64,000 nucleotides of DNA from Wenzhouxiangella sp. 15190 (GCF_003417465.1 NZ_QVMV01000007.1:62001-126000), one strand, 5' to 3'; numbered from the stretch's first letter, positions 8,840-17,355 are shown. Made by a program: numbers and translations. Notes: a model not told the origin generated them from the letters alone.

Positions 8840-9754
8840 TCAGAGGTTCCTGAGCCGATGCAGCCGTTCGCGTAGCGGGCGGCCGAATCCCAGGCTGTCG
8901 AGCAGGGCATCGAGTGCATCGGCATCCCCGCCGGTGCGCTCCAGTTCTCCGATCTCGGTGAGCAACGGCACCTCGCAATGCAGTCCGGTCAGGCGGCGCG
9001 CCAGCCGCGCCGCCGGTTCGTGTTGCCGCAGTTTTGCCGCCAGCGTCTTTGCGCCGCGAATTTTCAGCCAGGCGATCTCGTCGAGCCGCTCGTAGAGCGC
9101 ATCCAGGCTGCCGAAACGAGCCAGCAATGCGCTCGCCGTCTTGGGACCCACGCCGGGCACGCCGGGGATGTTGTCGACCGGGTCGCCGGTCAGCGCCAGG
9201 AAGTCGGCCATCTGGTGCGGATGCACGCCGAAATGCTCGAATACCCCGCGGCGGTCCAGGCGCCGCCGGCGCGAGAAATCCCACCAGTGATCGTCGTCGA
9301 CCAATAATTGGGCGAGATCCTTGTCGCCGGTGACCACGCACACCGACTGCTGACGTGAACGACACTGGCCGGCCAGGGTGGCGATCAGGTCGTCGGCTTC
9401 GTAGTAGCTGTCGGCGCAGACCGACAGCCCCAGCGCCCGGCCGAGATCCTGGCACCAGGCGAACTGGCGTTTGAGTTCCTCCGGGGCGGGCTCGCGATTG
9501 GCCTTGTAGTCCGGATAGATCTCGTTGCGAAACGAGGTGGTCAGCGACTCGTCGAAGGCCACCGCCACGTGGCCGGCCTGCGTTTGCTCGAGCAGCTCGC
9601 ACAAAAAGCGGGCAAAGCCGTAGACGGCGTTGGTCGGATTCCCGGCCGGGTCGGCGAAACGGTCTGGCCTGCTGTACCAGGCACGAAAGATATAGACGCT
9701 TGCGTCGACCAGGTAGGCCGGCTGGCCCCCCGGCGTTTCGGGTGAGACCGCCAT
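8840..9754 (-). CDS. 5'-3' exonuclease / flap endonuclease (Xni or Pol I 5'-nuclease type)
   Basis: A 304-residue stand-alone 5'-nuclease. Metal-binding acidic residues lie in LVDASVYIFRA (residues 15-25), VAFDES, SYYEADDLIATLA and VVTGDKDLAQLL. The helix-hairpin-helix GDPVDNIPGVPGVGPKTA (190-207) is complete. The length and lack of a polymerase domain match Xni-like exonucleases, which remove flaps or RNA primers. The ATG overlaps the stop of the HNH gene by one base (TGATG), so translation is coupled. A much longer upstream reading in this frame only overlaps the HNH gene and is not used. Confidence 0.93.
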   Translation of the reverse strand: MAVSPETPGGQPAYLVDASVYIFRAWYSRPDRFADPAGNPTNAVYGFARFLCELLEQTQAGHVAVAFDESLTTSFRNEIYPDYKANREPAPEELKRQFAWCQDLGRALGLSVCADSYYEADDLIATLAGQCRSRQQSVCVVTGDKDLAQLLVDDDHWWDFSRRRRLDRRGVFEHFGVHPHQMADFLALTGDPVDNIPGVPGVGPKTASALLARFGSLDALYERLDEIAWLKIRGAKTLAAKLRQHEPAARLARRLTGLHCEVPLLTEIGELERTGGDADALDALLDSLGFGRPLRERLHRLRNL

Positions 9755-10353
9755 CAGAACGTGGCGGTCAGGCGCTTGCGCAGCACGCTGTCGCGCGGGA
9801 AGTGCGCGAGCAGGAACTCCATCTGGTCGGCCAGTATGCGGCGACCCTGCAGGTACACGTATTCGGCATGGGTGGGGGTGAACGGAATGGCCAGCAATTG
9901 CATGCCCGCTTGCTCGGGTGTTCGCGAACCCTTGTGATTGTTGCAGCGCTTGCAGGCGGTGACCACGTTGGCCCAGGTGTCCACGCCATCTTGCGAGAGC
10001 GGATGCACGTGATCGCGCGACAGATCGCGTTCGCGAAACTGCTCGCCGCAATACAGGCAAAGATTTTCGTCACGCCGGAACAGGGCGCGATTGGAAAGCG
10101 GCGGCGTGTAGCGATCGTAGAAACGATGGGCGTCCGGGTGGGAGCCGTGCGTGGCGATGATGGCATTGACCGGAATTTCAGTGCGCCGGCCACTGCTGGC
10201 GTTGATGCCGCCGTGCAGACGGTAGAGCACACTGCCCAGGGCGTAGCAGACCTGATCGAGAACGATAAGGCGAACCGCATCCTGGTAGCCGATCCATTCG
10301 AGCGGCATGCCGGTCACGTCGGTTCGCAGTACTTGCTGGTCCAGGTTCAGCAT
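9754..10353 (-). CDS. HNH endonuclease
   Basis: A 199-residue HNH nuclease. The zinc knuckles are C99/C102 (CLYC) and C134/C137 (CKRC), with the catalytic motif SRDHVHPLSQDGVDTWANVV between them and NNHKG after. The N-terminal 60 residues (PLEWIGYQDAVRLIVL) match HNH proteins common in proteobacterial chromosomes outside restriction loci. No methylase or mobile-element gene is adjacent. It is the promoter-proximal gene of a two-gene unit with the downstream exonuclease, which points to a DNA-processing role. The 227-bp gap before the divergent degQ gene has no other feature I can support. Confidence 0.92.
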   Translation of the reverse strand: MLNLDQQVLRTDVTGMPLEWIGYQDAVRLIVLDQVCYALGSVLYRLHGGINASSGRRTEIPVNAIIATHGSHPDAHRFYDRYTPPLSNRALFRRDENLCLYCGEQFRERDLSRDHVHPLSQDGVDTWANVVTACKRCNNHKGSRTPEQAGMQLLAIPFTPTHAEYVYLQGRRILADQMEFLLAHFPRDSVLRKRLTATF

Positions 10354-10580
10354 ATTGTGCTCTCCAGGCCCTACCTACCCAAGATGCTGGGTCGCGAAAC
10401 CTGTGTTGCGCCTATATCATCCGGGTTTTGCGTGCAAATGCAACCCTTTGGTGCCGCGTTGAAGGCCGCACGATCATTCTTCCGCGCTGTTGGGCGGATT
10501 CGGGTGAAACTGTTGTCGACCACACCAGTCAAACGCGGCATCGTTCGATCAATCAATTGCCACTTCGAGCTTACAGGTCA

Positions 10581-11936
10581 ATGATGAAAAACGCATTCCG
10601 GATTTCGCTCGCCATCGTCCTGCTATTCATGCTGCGTGCCGTACCGGCGGCGCTGCCGGCCGCCGTCGACGGCGAACCGCTGCCCTCATTGGCGCCGATT
10701 CTCGAGGACGTCATGCCGGCGGTGGTCAATGTGCATACCCGAACCCGCGTGCAGGTGCGCACCAGCCCGTTTTTCGACGACCCGTTCTTCCGTCGCTTTT
10801 TCGACTTTCCCAGCATGCCGCGCGAACGGGTACAGCAGAGCCTGGGCTCGGGCGTGATCGTCGACGGCGAGGACGGCTACGTGCTGACCAACAACCATGT
10901 CATCGACGGTGCCGACGACATCGCCGTGCGCCTCGAGGACGGGCGCGAACTGGATGCCGAGTTCGTCGGTTCGGATCGGGATACCGACCTGGCGGTGATC
11001 CGCGTCGAGGCCGACGACCTGGCCGAACTGCCGCTGGATGAATCCGATCGCCTGCGTGTGGGCGATTTCGTGGTGGCCGTGGGCAATCCCTTCGGCCTGG
11101 GCCAGACCGTGACCTCGGGCATCGTCTCGGCCCTGGGCCGGCAGGGCCTGCGCGGGCTCGAATATCAGAACTTCATCCAGACCGACGCCTCGATCAACCC
11201 CGGCAACTCCGGCGGGGCGCTGATCAACCTGCGCGGTGAACTGGTCGGCATCAACACCGCCATCTTCACACCCTCGGGCGGCAATGTCGGCATCGGTTTT
11301 GCCATTCCCGTCAGCACCGCCACGCACGTCATGGAACAGCTGATCGAACATGGCGAAGTGCGCCGCGGTTCCTTCGGCGTCGAGGTTCAGGACCTCGACG
11401 AGGAACTGCGCGAGGCGCTGGGTCTCGAATCGACCCAGGGTGCGGTCGTCACCCGTCTGAAGGAGGATTCGGCCCTGCGAGCCGCGGGGCTGGAGGCCGG
11501 TGATGTGATCGTTTCGGTCGATGGACGGCCGGTCGAGAACGCCCAGGGCCTGCGCAATATCGAGGGCCTGCTGGCCGTGGGTAGCCGCGTGCGGGTCGAA
11601 TACCTGCGTGACGGCGAGCGCGACTCGGTACGCGTGGTCATCGAGGAGAACCTGGACGAACGCATCTCCGGCCAGCGCCTCGACGAACGGCTCGAGGGCG
11701 CGGCGCTGGCGCGCATTCCCGAGCGCGTCCGTGCACAGGGCGTGCTGATCGAGGATGTTCGCCGTAATTCCGCGGCGTGGAATACCGGACTGCGGCCGGG
11801 CGATGTGATCGTCGGCTTCAACCGCGGGGAAATCGCCGACCTGGGCGAACTGCGCGAGCAATTCCCGGTCGATGGTAGCTTCGCGCTACAGATCCGCCGC
11901 CGGGGCAGGGGCTATATTGTTCGCTTCGACGAGTAG
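10581..11936 (+). CDS. degQ: DegQ/DegP-type periplasmic serine protease
   Basis: A 451-residue HtrA-family protease-chaperone for misfolded envelope proteins. A signal peptide (MMKNAFRISLAIVLLFMLRA...) leads into the trypsin-like domain with the full triad: His106 in NNHVIDG, Asp136 in DTDLAVI and Ser210 in PGNSGGAL. Two PDZ domains follow (about 265-350 and 370-445); GLEAGDVIVSVDGRPV and GLRPGDVIVGFNRGE are their ligand-binding cores. The short LA loop favours DegQ over DegP. The ATG is the first of a double ATG preceding the signal peptide. It ends four bases before the convergent metzincin gene. Confidence 0.94.
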   Translation: MMKNAFRISLAIVLLFMLRAVPAALPAAVDGEPLPSLAPILEDVMPAVVNVHTRTRVQVRTSPFFDDPFFRRFFDFPSMPRERVQQSLGSGVIVDGEDGYVLTNNHVIDGADDIAVRLEDGRELDAEFVGSDRDTDLAVIRVEADDLAELPLDESDRLRVGDFVVAVGNPFGLGQTVTSGIVSALGRQGLRGLEYQNFIQTDASINPGNSGGALINLRGELVGINTAIFTPSGGNVGIGFAIPVSTATHVMEQLIEHGEVRRGSFGVEVQDLDEELREALGLESTQGAVVTRLKEDSALRAAGLEAGDVIVSVDGRPVENAQGLRNIEGLLAVGSRVRVEYLRDGERDSVRVVIEENLDERISGQRLDERLEGAALARIPERVRAQGVLIEDVRRNSAAWNTGLRPGDVIVGFNRGEIADLGELREQFPVDGSFALQIRRRGRGYIVRFDE

Positions 11937-11940
11937 ATTC

Positions 11941-12954
11941 TCACTGTTGTTCGAAGCGATCCCGAAAGATGAGACCCGACAGTGTGCTGTTGAAGTACCA
12001 GTTGACGGCACTGGTGGATCCCAGTGTGATCGTGCCCGATGTAATCGAGATGTGGGGCGAATTTGTAGGGTCGCCGCCTATTTCGCAGAGTCCAAACCCA
12101 TCATCCTTCATCCTGATGGTGATGTCGCAGTCGTCGGCAATTCCACCGTAGGTTAATTGGATGCCATAGTCGTCCCCGGTGCCCTGATCCTCGTCCAACC
12201 CCGCCATACCAATGCGCAGGGTGGTGGCGTCTTCGTTGTGGATCTTGCGCTGGGTTTCCTGTGGAAACGTGCCTTGATTCATGACGCCTTCGCCGGAGCC
12301 CTGGCCAAGATCCTGCGACACGTCGAATGAGGCGATCTCGATCCAGGTATGTCCCGACGGCAGGTCGTTTTTGTCGTTGGAATAGGTGTCGAGGTCGATT
12401 TCCGACTCGTACAGGAAGGGATCGTTTTTGCCGATCCGGAACCAGTTCAGGTTGACGTCGTCACCGCGCACATCATCGCGGCTGCCGGGGATGCCGTCAC
12501 CACCGGCATCGAGATCGTAGGCGCCATTGCTACCGTTCAGCGCCATGGCGAACTCTTGCTCGGTATTTGTAAGATTAGGCTCTGACTTTTTGCCCAGGTT
12601 CGGGTGGGCCAGTCCAATACAGTGACCGAGTTCATGCAGCAGTACGCTTTCCACATCGAACTGATTCGGACCCAATTCGCTGTCGGAGCGTGTGACATTG
12701 GAATTGGTTGGCTGTAATGTCGTCCAGGTAGCCGCAGCATTTTGGACCGGAATTTCCAGTTCGGACTGACTCTCTGAATCTGTGGCGATGCAGACTGATA
12801 CTTCCAGCGTTTCTCCGGTGCCGTTGTAACCGATCGGGTGGGTGATGATATCCGGATCTTCCTGGCTTTCCGCAAACATGAACGTGCCCCCGTATGCCGG
12901 GGACGCCAGAGCGATAGCGAGAATCGATGCGGTTATGAATCTGTTCATTTTCAT
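11941..12954 (-). CDS. Secreted metzincin (matrixin-like) metalloprotease with C-terminal FRDRFE tail
   Basis: A 337-residue exported zinc protease. The signal peptide MKMNRFITASILAIALASPAYG precedes the catalytic domain. The extended zinc motif HELGHCIGLAH (His107, Glu108, His111, His117) is the metzincin HExxHxxGxxH, and GVMNQG about 120 residues later is a plausible Met-turn. A C-terminal domain of about 80 residues carries Cys pairs and beta-rich sequence and ends in LIFRDRFEQQ, a short hydrophobic-acidic tail I associate with secreted proteins of Xanthomonadales-like bacteria. The start overlaps the stop of the upstream lipoprotein gene (ATGA), implying coupling. The gene appears less GC-rich than its surroundings. 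Confidence 0.86.
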   Translation of the reverse strand: MKMNRFITASILAIALASPAYGGTFMFAESQEDPDIITHPIGYNGTGETLEVSVCIATDSESQSELEIPVQNAAATWTTLQPTNSNVTRSDSELGPNQFDVESVLLHELGHCIGLAHPNLGKKSEPNLTNTEQEFAMALNGSNGAYDLDAGGDGIPGSRDDVRGDDVNLNWFRIGKNDPFLYESEIDLDTYSNDKNDLPSGHTWIEIASFDVSQDLGQGSGEGVMNQGTFPQETQRKIHNEDATTLRIGMAGLDEDQGTGDDYGIQLTYGGIADDCDITIRMKDDGFGLCEIGGDPTNSPHISITSGTITLGSTSAVNWYFNSTLSGLIFRDRFEQQ

Positions 12955-13463
12955 TGCGCACGCTCCCTTGCCTGATCACGCATCCAGGCCGCCAGCTCCT
13001 TTGCGATCGTCGCTACGGTGCCCATGTCATGCCCTTCGGGAAGATGTTTCTGCCAGATTTCGGGTGACGGGACAACAATTTGGTTCTGGCCGCGAGTCGC
13101 GTCATTGATCTCCAGAACAACGCGGTCGGTATCGGCAACCTCGATCAGTCCCTGAGAGCGCGTCGTTTGTATGCTCGTAAGCAGGCTTTCCGACTCGATG
13201 TCTCCGATAGGCGCCACCAGATCGAGAAGATTCCGGATCTCCTCCGGGGGCAGGGTCCAGCGATATGTTCCGGCCTGGGGAGAATGGCGGGGGAAGTGGG
13301 CCTCTACAGTCCCATCGTCGTAGACGGTGAGACTGTACGTGTTGTCTTCATGAGCGACCTGTGAGTGGGTTCGCTCATACTGAATAAGAGGTTCTGCGGC
13401 TGAGGGTGCTTCGGCGCATCCGAGCACCAGGAACATAACGACCAGGTGAATTTTCATCTTCAT
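12951..13463 (-). CDS. Putative lipoprotein, partner of the metzincin gene
   Basis: A 170-residue protein of no family I recognise. The N-terminus MKMKIHLVVMFLVLGCAEAP is a signal sequence with a plausible lipobox (VLGC). The ATG has an ideal AAGGAG eight bases upstream. The body is beta-rich (YSLTVYDDGTVEAHFPRHSP, GTYRWTLPPEEIRNLL, RVVLEINDATRGQNQIVV), like small periplasmic DUF proteins. It overlaps the downstream metzincin start by four bases, so it may be an inhibitor, chaperone or membrane anchor for that protease; this is inference from context only. Confidence 0.75.
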   Translation of the reverse strand: MKMKIHLVVMFLVLGCAEAPSAAEPLIQYERTHSQVAHEDNTYSLTVYDDGTVEAHFPRHSPQAGTYRWTLPPEEIRNLLDLVAPIGDIESESLLTSIQTTRSQGLIEVADTDRVVLEINDATRGQNQIVVPSPEIWQKHLPEGHDMGTVATIAKELAAWMRDQARERAQ

Positions 13464-13599
13464 GGCGCTCGCTCCTTGAGCGATTACTGTCATGCCATGA
13501 AAGTCTAGCATTCGCTACTTCCACCGTCGAAATCGCGCTCCGGCGACCCGGGTTTCTGCTAACTTGTAGGCGTTTATCCGTCGCTACCGTTTTGGCGCA

Positions 13600-14712
13600 A
13601 TGTCCGAAGGCCTCCAATTCAATCGAGATTCCGAGCAGCCTGAACGGCTTGTCGCTTCGGGCGACTGGCGACTCGATCATGCTTCCAACCTGGAACGCAT
13701 TGTTGCCGGTGTTAGCGGTGAAGCTCGCGTCGTCGATGCCAGCGGGATCGAGTATCTCGACGCGGCCGGCGCCTTTCTGCTCTTGCGTGCCGCGCGCCGG
13801 CTTTCCCTCGAACCCGGTGATATCGAGTTGCGCGACGAGCACCGGCCGCTGTTCGATGTGATCGTCTCCGCGCTGGAAGGCGAGGGCGAGCGGGAGACCG
13901 AACCACCGCCGCTCTGGCGCGAGTGGCTGGGGGGCATCGGGCTGGTCGTTACCGGGGCGGGCGGCAATTTCCGCCTGCTGGTCGGGTTCCTCGGGCTGGC
14001 GTTGAGTCGATGGGCGACGACCCTGTTCCGTCCCTCGCAGTGGCGCGTGACCGCCACCGTCTTTCACATGCAGCAGACCGGGCTCAATGCCCTGCCGCTG
14101 ACGGCGCTGCTGGCATTCCTGGTGGGGGCCGTCGTGGCCTACCTGGGGGCGACCGTGCTGCGCGACTTCGGTGCCGAGCTGTTCGTCGTCGACCTGATCA
14201 CCTACGCGTTCCTGCGCGAGTTCGGGGTGTTGCTGACTGCCATCCTGCTGGCCGGGCGAACCGCCAGTGCGTTCACCGCCCAGATCGGCACCATGAAATC
14301 GCGCGAGGAAATCGACGCCATGCGCACCCTCGGGCTCGATCCCGTGGTGCTGCTGGTGCTGCCGCGCCTGCTGGCCCTGCTGGTCATGCTGCCGATCCTG
14401 GCGCTGCTGGCTACGGTGGCCGGTTTTCTCGGCGGCCTGGCGGTATCGGTGCTGGCACTGGGTATCGAGCCAAACATGTTCCTGACGCGCATGCAGGAAG
14501 CCGTTACCCTTCAGCACTACCTGGTCGGCCTGGTCAAGGCGCCGCTGTTTGCCGCCACGATTGCACTGATCGGCTGCCTGGAGGGCTTCAAGGTGGCCGG
14601 AACGGCCCAGTCGGTGGGTGAGCACACGACATCGGCGGTGGTGCAGAGCATCACGCTGGTCATCGTCATCGACGCGCTGGCGGCCATTTTCTTCATGGAA
14701 ATGGGATGGTGA
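13600..14712 (+). CDS. MlaE-family lipid ABC transporter permease with N-terminal STAS domain
   Basis: A 370-residue inner-membrane permease of an MCE lipid transporter. Residues 1-95 form a STAS-like domain (RVVDASGIEYLDAAGAFLLL), equivalent to the separate MlaB protein of E. coli. The MlaE domain follows from about residue 110, with the family signature EFGVLLTAILLAGRTASAFT and the conserved block IGTMKSREEIDAMRTLGLDP. Membrane helices include LLALLVMLPILALLATVAGF. The next gene, an ATPase, starts inside its last codons. Transport of phospholipid or another hydrophobic cargo between membranes is expected. Confidence 0.95.
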   Translation: MSEGLQFNRDSEQPERLVASGDWRLDHASNLERIVAGVSGEARVVDASGIEYLDAAGAFLLLRAARRLSLEPGDIELRDEHRPLFDVIVSALEGEGERETEPPPLWREWLGGIGLVVTGAGGNFRLLVGFLGLALSRWATTLFRPSQWRVTATVFHMQQTGLNALPLTALLAFLVGAVVAYLGATVLRDFGAELFVVDLITYAFLREFGVLLTAILLAGRTASAFTAQIGTMKSREEIDAMRTLGLDPVVLLVLPRLLALLVMLPILALLATVAGFLGGLAVSVLALGIEPNMFLTRMQEAVTLQHYLVGLVKAPLFAATIALIGCLEGFKVAGTAQSVGEHTTSAVVQSITLVIVIDALAAIFFMEMGW

Positions 14713-15509
14713 AGGTGACGGATTCGGACGAAGACATCGCGATCCGGGTCCGCGGCCTGGTCAACCGATTCGGCACACAGACCGTCCACCAGGGCCTGGA
14801 CCTGGACGTCTATCGCGGTGAGATCCTGGGCGTGGTCGGTGGTTCGGGCAGCGGCAAGTCGGTGCTGATGCGCGCCATTCTCGGTCTGCTCGAGCCGCAG
14901 GGCGGCATGATCGAGGTGCTGGGCCGGCAGGTGGACGGCAGCGGCCAGTCGCTGCAGGCTCTGCGGCGTCGCACGGGCGTGCTCTTCCAGGACGGCGCGC
15001 TGTTTTCTTCGCTGACCGTGCGCGAGAATGTCGAAGTGCCGATTCGCACACACCATCCGGAAATCGGTGACGAGCTGCGCTGTGAACTGGCCCGGCTCAG
15101 GATCCTGCTCACCGGACTGAATTTGGATGCCTGCGGCAAGTATCCCGCCGAGCTTTCCGGCGGCATGCGCAAGCGCGCCGGCCTGGCGCGGGCCCTGGCG
15201 CTGGACCCCGAGCTGCTTTTCCTCGACGAGCCGACGGCCGGCCTGGACCCGATCGGGGCCGCGGCGTTCGACGAACTGCTGCGCACCCTGGCCGATGCGC
15301 TGGGATTGACCGTATTCCTGATCACGCACGATCTTGATACGCTTTACGGTATCTGCGACCGCATCGCCGTCATCGGAGACCAGCGTATCCTTGTAAGCGG
15401 GCGACGCGACGTCGTCGAGGCGTTCGACCATCCCTGGGTCCGGGACTACTTCCACGGCCCGCGGGCACGACAGGCAAAGCAGGCGCAACAGGCGCAGGAA
15501 AACTACTGA
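14706..15509 (+). CDS. MlaF-type ABC transporter ATP-binding protein
   Basis: A 267-residue ATPase that energises the MCE transporter. Walker A is GGSGSGKS (about residues 45-52), the ABC signature is LSGGMRKR, and Walker B is LLFLDEPTAGLDP, followed by the H-loop LITHDLDT. The LSGGMRKRAGLARALALDPE form, with Met-Arg-Lys after the signature, is typical of MlaF/TTG2A-type rather than sugar or peptide ATPases. It overlaps the permease by seven bases and is followed two bases later by the MCE gene, so all are cotranscribed. Confidence 0.96.
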   Translation: MVKVTDSDEDIAIRVRGLVNRFGTQTVHQGLDLDVYRGEILGVVGGSGSGKSVLMRAILGLLEPQGGMIEVLGRQVDGSGQSLQALRRRTGVLFQDGALFSSLTVRENVEVPIRTHHPEIGDELRCELARLRILLTGLNLDACGKYPAELSGGMRKRAGLARALALDPELLFLDEPTAGLDPIGAAAFDELLRTLADALGLTVFLITHDLDTLYGICDRIAVIGDQRILVSGRRDVVEAFDHPWVRDYFHGPRARQAKQAQQAQENY

Positions 15510-15510
15510 C

Positions 15511-16479
15511 ATGGAACCGCGGGCCAATCACGTACTGATCGGAGCGTTCACGCTGGCGGGCGCCATTCTGTTGGTACTCGGCGGCCTGTGGTCGGCCAAG
15601 TGGGCGAGCGACGAGGCCTGGCGGGAAGTGGAGGTGCATTTCCTGCAGCCGGTCAGCGGCCTCAACGTGGGTTCGACCGTGCAGTACAACGGCATCAGCA
15701 TGGGCAGCGTACGTGACCTGCGGCTTTCCCCCGATGACCCCGGCCGGGTCATCGCCGTCATTCGTATCGAATCCCAGGTGCCCTTGCGCGAGGACACGAC
15801 CGCGCGGCTGTCGGTCTCGGGATTGACGGGCGTGTCCACCATCCAGCTTCGCGGTGGTACGTCGGACAGCCCTGTGCTCGAGGCGGAGCCAGGGCGCGAG
15901 CGGCCGATCATCATTGCCGAGGAATCGAGCCTGCAACGACTGATCGAAACCTCCGAGGACATCGCCAGCACCGCCAGCGAGGTCATGCTGCGCCTGCTGG
16001 ACTTCCTGAACGAAGAAAATGCGCAGCGCGTGAATACCACACTGAACAACATCGATGCGTTCGTAAATACATTGAATGGTGAAGGCGAGCGCGTCGGTGA
16101 GATCGTGCAGAATCTGCATCGGGGCAGTGAGGAGTTGCTGCCGTTGCTCGAGGAATTCCGGGCCACCGTGGCGGAAATCTCGGTTTCGCTGGAGCGCCTC
16201 GAGCCGGCACTGGTCGAGACCTTGCCGCAGGCCGCCGATCAGTTGCGCGATACCATGGAACAATTGTCGGTCACGGCCGAGCGGATTGATCGAATGGTGG
16301 CTCGTAACGAGGCCGCCGTGGGCGGTTTCGGTGACCAGGTCATCACGCCGCTCGGACCGGCGGTCCAGGAGTTTCGCCAGCTCATCGACGAGCTTTCCGC
16401 CATGACCGAGAAGTTCGAACGCAGTCCGGCCGGTTTCCTGCTCGGCGACGAACGACCCGAGGAGTACGATCCGAAATGA
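15511..16479 (+). CDS. MCE-domain substrate-binding protein (MlaD-like)
   Basis: A 322-residue single-span membrane protein. An N-terminal anchor (ANHVLIGAFTLAGAILLVLG) is followed by one MCE domain (about residues 38-115: VEVHFLQPVSGLNVGSTVQY, SGLTGVSTIQLRGG). A long helical region with coiled-coil character follows to about residue 300. MCE domains assemble into hexameric rings that conduct lipids. The tail is longer than E. coli MlaD and more like members that extend a needle or tether across the periplasm. The stop overlaps the next gene's ATG (ATGA). Confidence 0.94.
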   Translation: MEPRANHVLIGAFTLAGAILLVLGGLWSAKWASDEAWREVEVHFLQPVSGLNVGSTVQYNGISMGSVRDLRLSPDDPGRVIAVIRIESQVPLREDTTARLSVSGLTGVSTIQLRGGTSDSPVLEAEPGRERPIIIAEESSLQRLIETSEDIASTASEVMLRLLDFLNEENAQRVNTTLNNIDAFVNTLNGEGERVGEIVQNLHRGSEELLPLLEEFRATVAEISVSLERLEPALVETLPQAADQLRDTMEQLSVTAERIDRMVARNEAAVGGFGDQVITPLGPAVQEFRQLIDELSAMTEKFERSPAGFLLGDERPEEYDPK

Positions 16480-17105
16480 TGTCTTCCCTCAACAGACTGG
16501 CGATCGTGCCGATTGTCGTAACGATCGCCGTGGTGTTTCTCTCAGCCTGCGCGCTCGGCGGTGGCAAGACGGCTTACCGGCTGATCGCGCCGGAGGTGGA
16601 TGCCCCGCAGCCGGCACAGGCCGATCCTGCCGAGCGGACGCTTGCCGTTTCCAGGCCCGAAGCCGACCAGACCCGGGACTCGACGCGCATTCTGGTCCGG
16701 CGCGATCGCACGCTGATGCCCTGGAAAGGAACGGCGTGGATCGACCGCGCCCCGGACCTGCTGCAGGACTTGCTGGTCCGGTTTCTCGATGGTCGCGTCG
16801 CCACGGTCGGTCGCACCGGAAGCCTGCCGGCGGAATTTCGCCTGGAACTGGTCATGCGCCGGTTCGAAATGGCCGAGCGCTCCGGCGGGCTCGAAGCCGA
16901 AGTGATTGTGGTGGTGCGGTTGTTCGATGCGGTTGGGCGGTTACTGGCCGTCAATACCCTGGAAGGTCGGGAACCGGCAGGCGGCGATTCGCTGGATGCT
17001 TCCGTGACGGCCATGGAAACGGCCATGGGCGAGGTATTTAGCGATCTTGCCGACTGGCTGCGGCCGAAGATGGCGAGGGGTGATGCTCAAGTAGCACCTG
17101 AATAA
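16476..17105 (+). CDS. ABC-type transport auxiliary lipoprotein (PqiC/YmbA-like)
   Basis: A 209-residue outer-membrane lipoprotein candidate. The signal peptide ends in the lipobox LSAC. The mature part follows the auxiliary-component pattern: YRLIAPEVDAPQ near the start, then ILVRRDRTLMPWKGTAWIDR, DLLQDLLVRFLDGR and a C-terminal amphipathic helix with DSLDASVTAMETAMGEVFSDL. Such proteins are thought to form the outer-membrane end of MCE systems lacking MlaA/MlaC. It is the last gene of the operon; a MITE-like repeat follows. Confidence 0.9.
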   Translation: MMSSLNRLAIVPIVVTIAVVFLSACALGGGKTAYRLIAPEVDAPQPAQADPAERTLAVSRPEADQTRDSTRILVRRDRTLMPWKGTAWIDRAPDLLQDLLVRFLDGRVATVGRTGSLPAEFRLELVMRRFEMAERSGGLEAEVIVVVRLFDAVGRLLAVNTLEGREPAGGDSLDASVTAMETAMGEVFSDLADWLRPKMARGDAQVAPE

Positions 17106-17133
17106 CTCGTTCCGTAAACCGCTCGCCTTTTCG

Positions 17134-17355
17134 AGCTTGAAAAATTCCAAGTTCCAAGCGCCAATGCCCAAACAAATCTCCAAGAACCGAATTCTTAAAG
17201 ACCGAAATGGCCATGGAGCCGAAGTGACAGGTATACGCATATGGGCGGGTGAAGGCACTCCTGGTGTAATCTGACCCCAGTCGTGATTTGGGTCATTGGA
17301 ATTTCGTTCATTGGAAATTGTTTGAAATTTGGTGCTTGTGATTTGGTACTTAAAC
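17134..17355 (+). repeat. MITE-like intergenic element, copy 2
   Basis: This element fills most of the roughly 330-bp gap between the MCE operon and the convergent regulator gene. It starts AGCTTGAAAAATTCCAA and ends GATTTGGTACTTAA. Its core begins ATGGAGCCGAAGTGACAG and also contains GGTGTAATCTGACCCC. Copy 1 at 6431-6693 is in the opposite orientation and has matching ends and a related first half of the core (ATGGCGCCGATGCGACAG). Copy 1 has a longer, different second half. No long open frame is conserved between copies. The remaining sequence to 17438 holds nothing I can identify. Confidence 0.8.

Noticed and set aside
8840-10060. A 406-residue exonuclease with an extra N-terminal 102 residues
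   Set aside because: The extension overlaps the HNH gene in another frame and is Arg/Ser-rich; the family start MAVSPETPGG at 9754 has the coupled TGATG.
10354-10580. A small gene between the HNH and degQ genes
   Set aside because: The available frames on both strands are short, with no ribosome-binding site or recognisable protein features.
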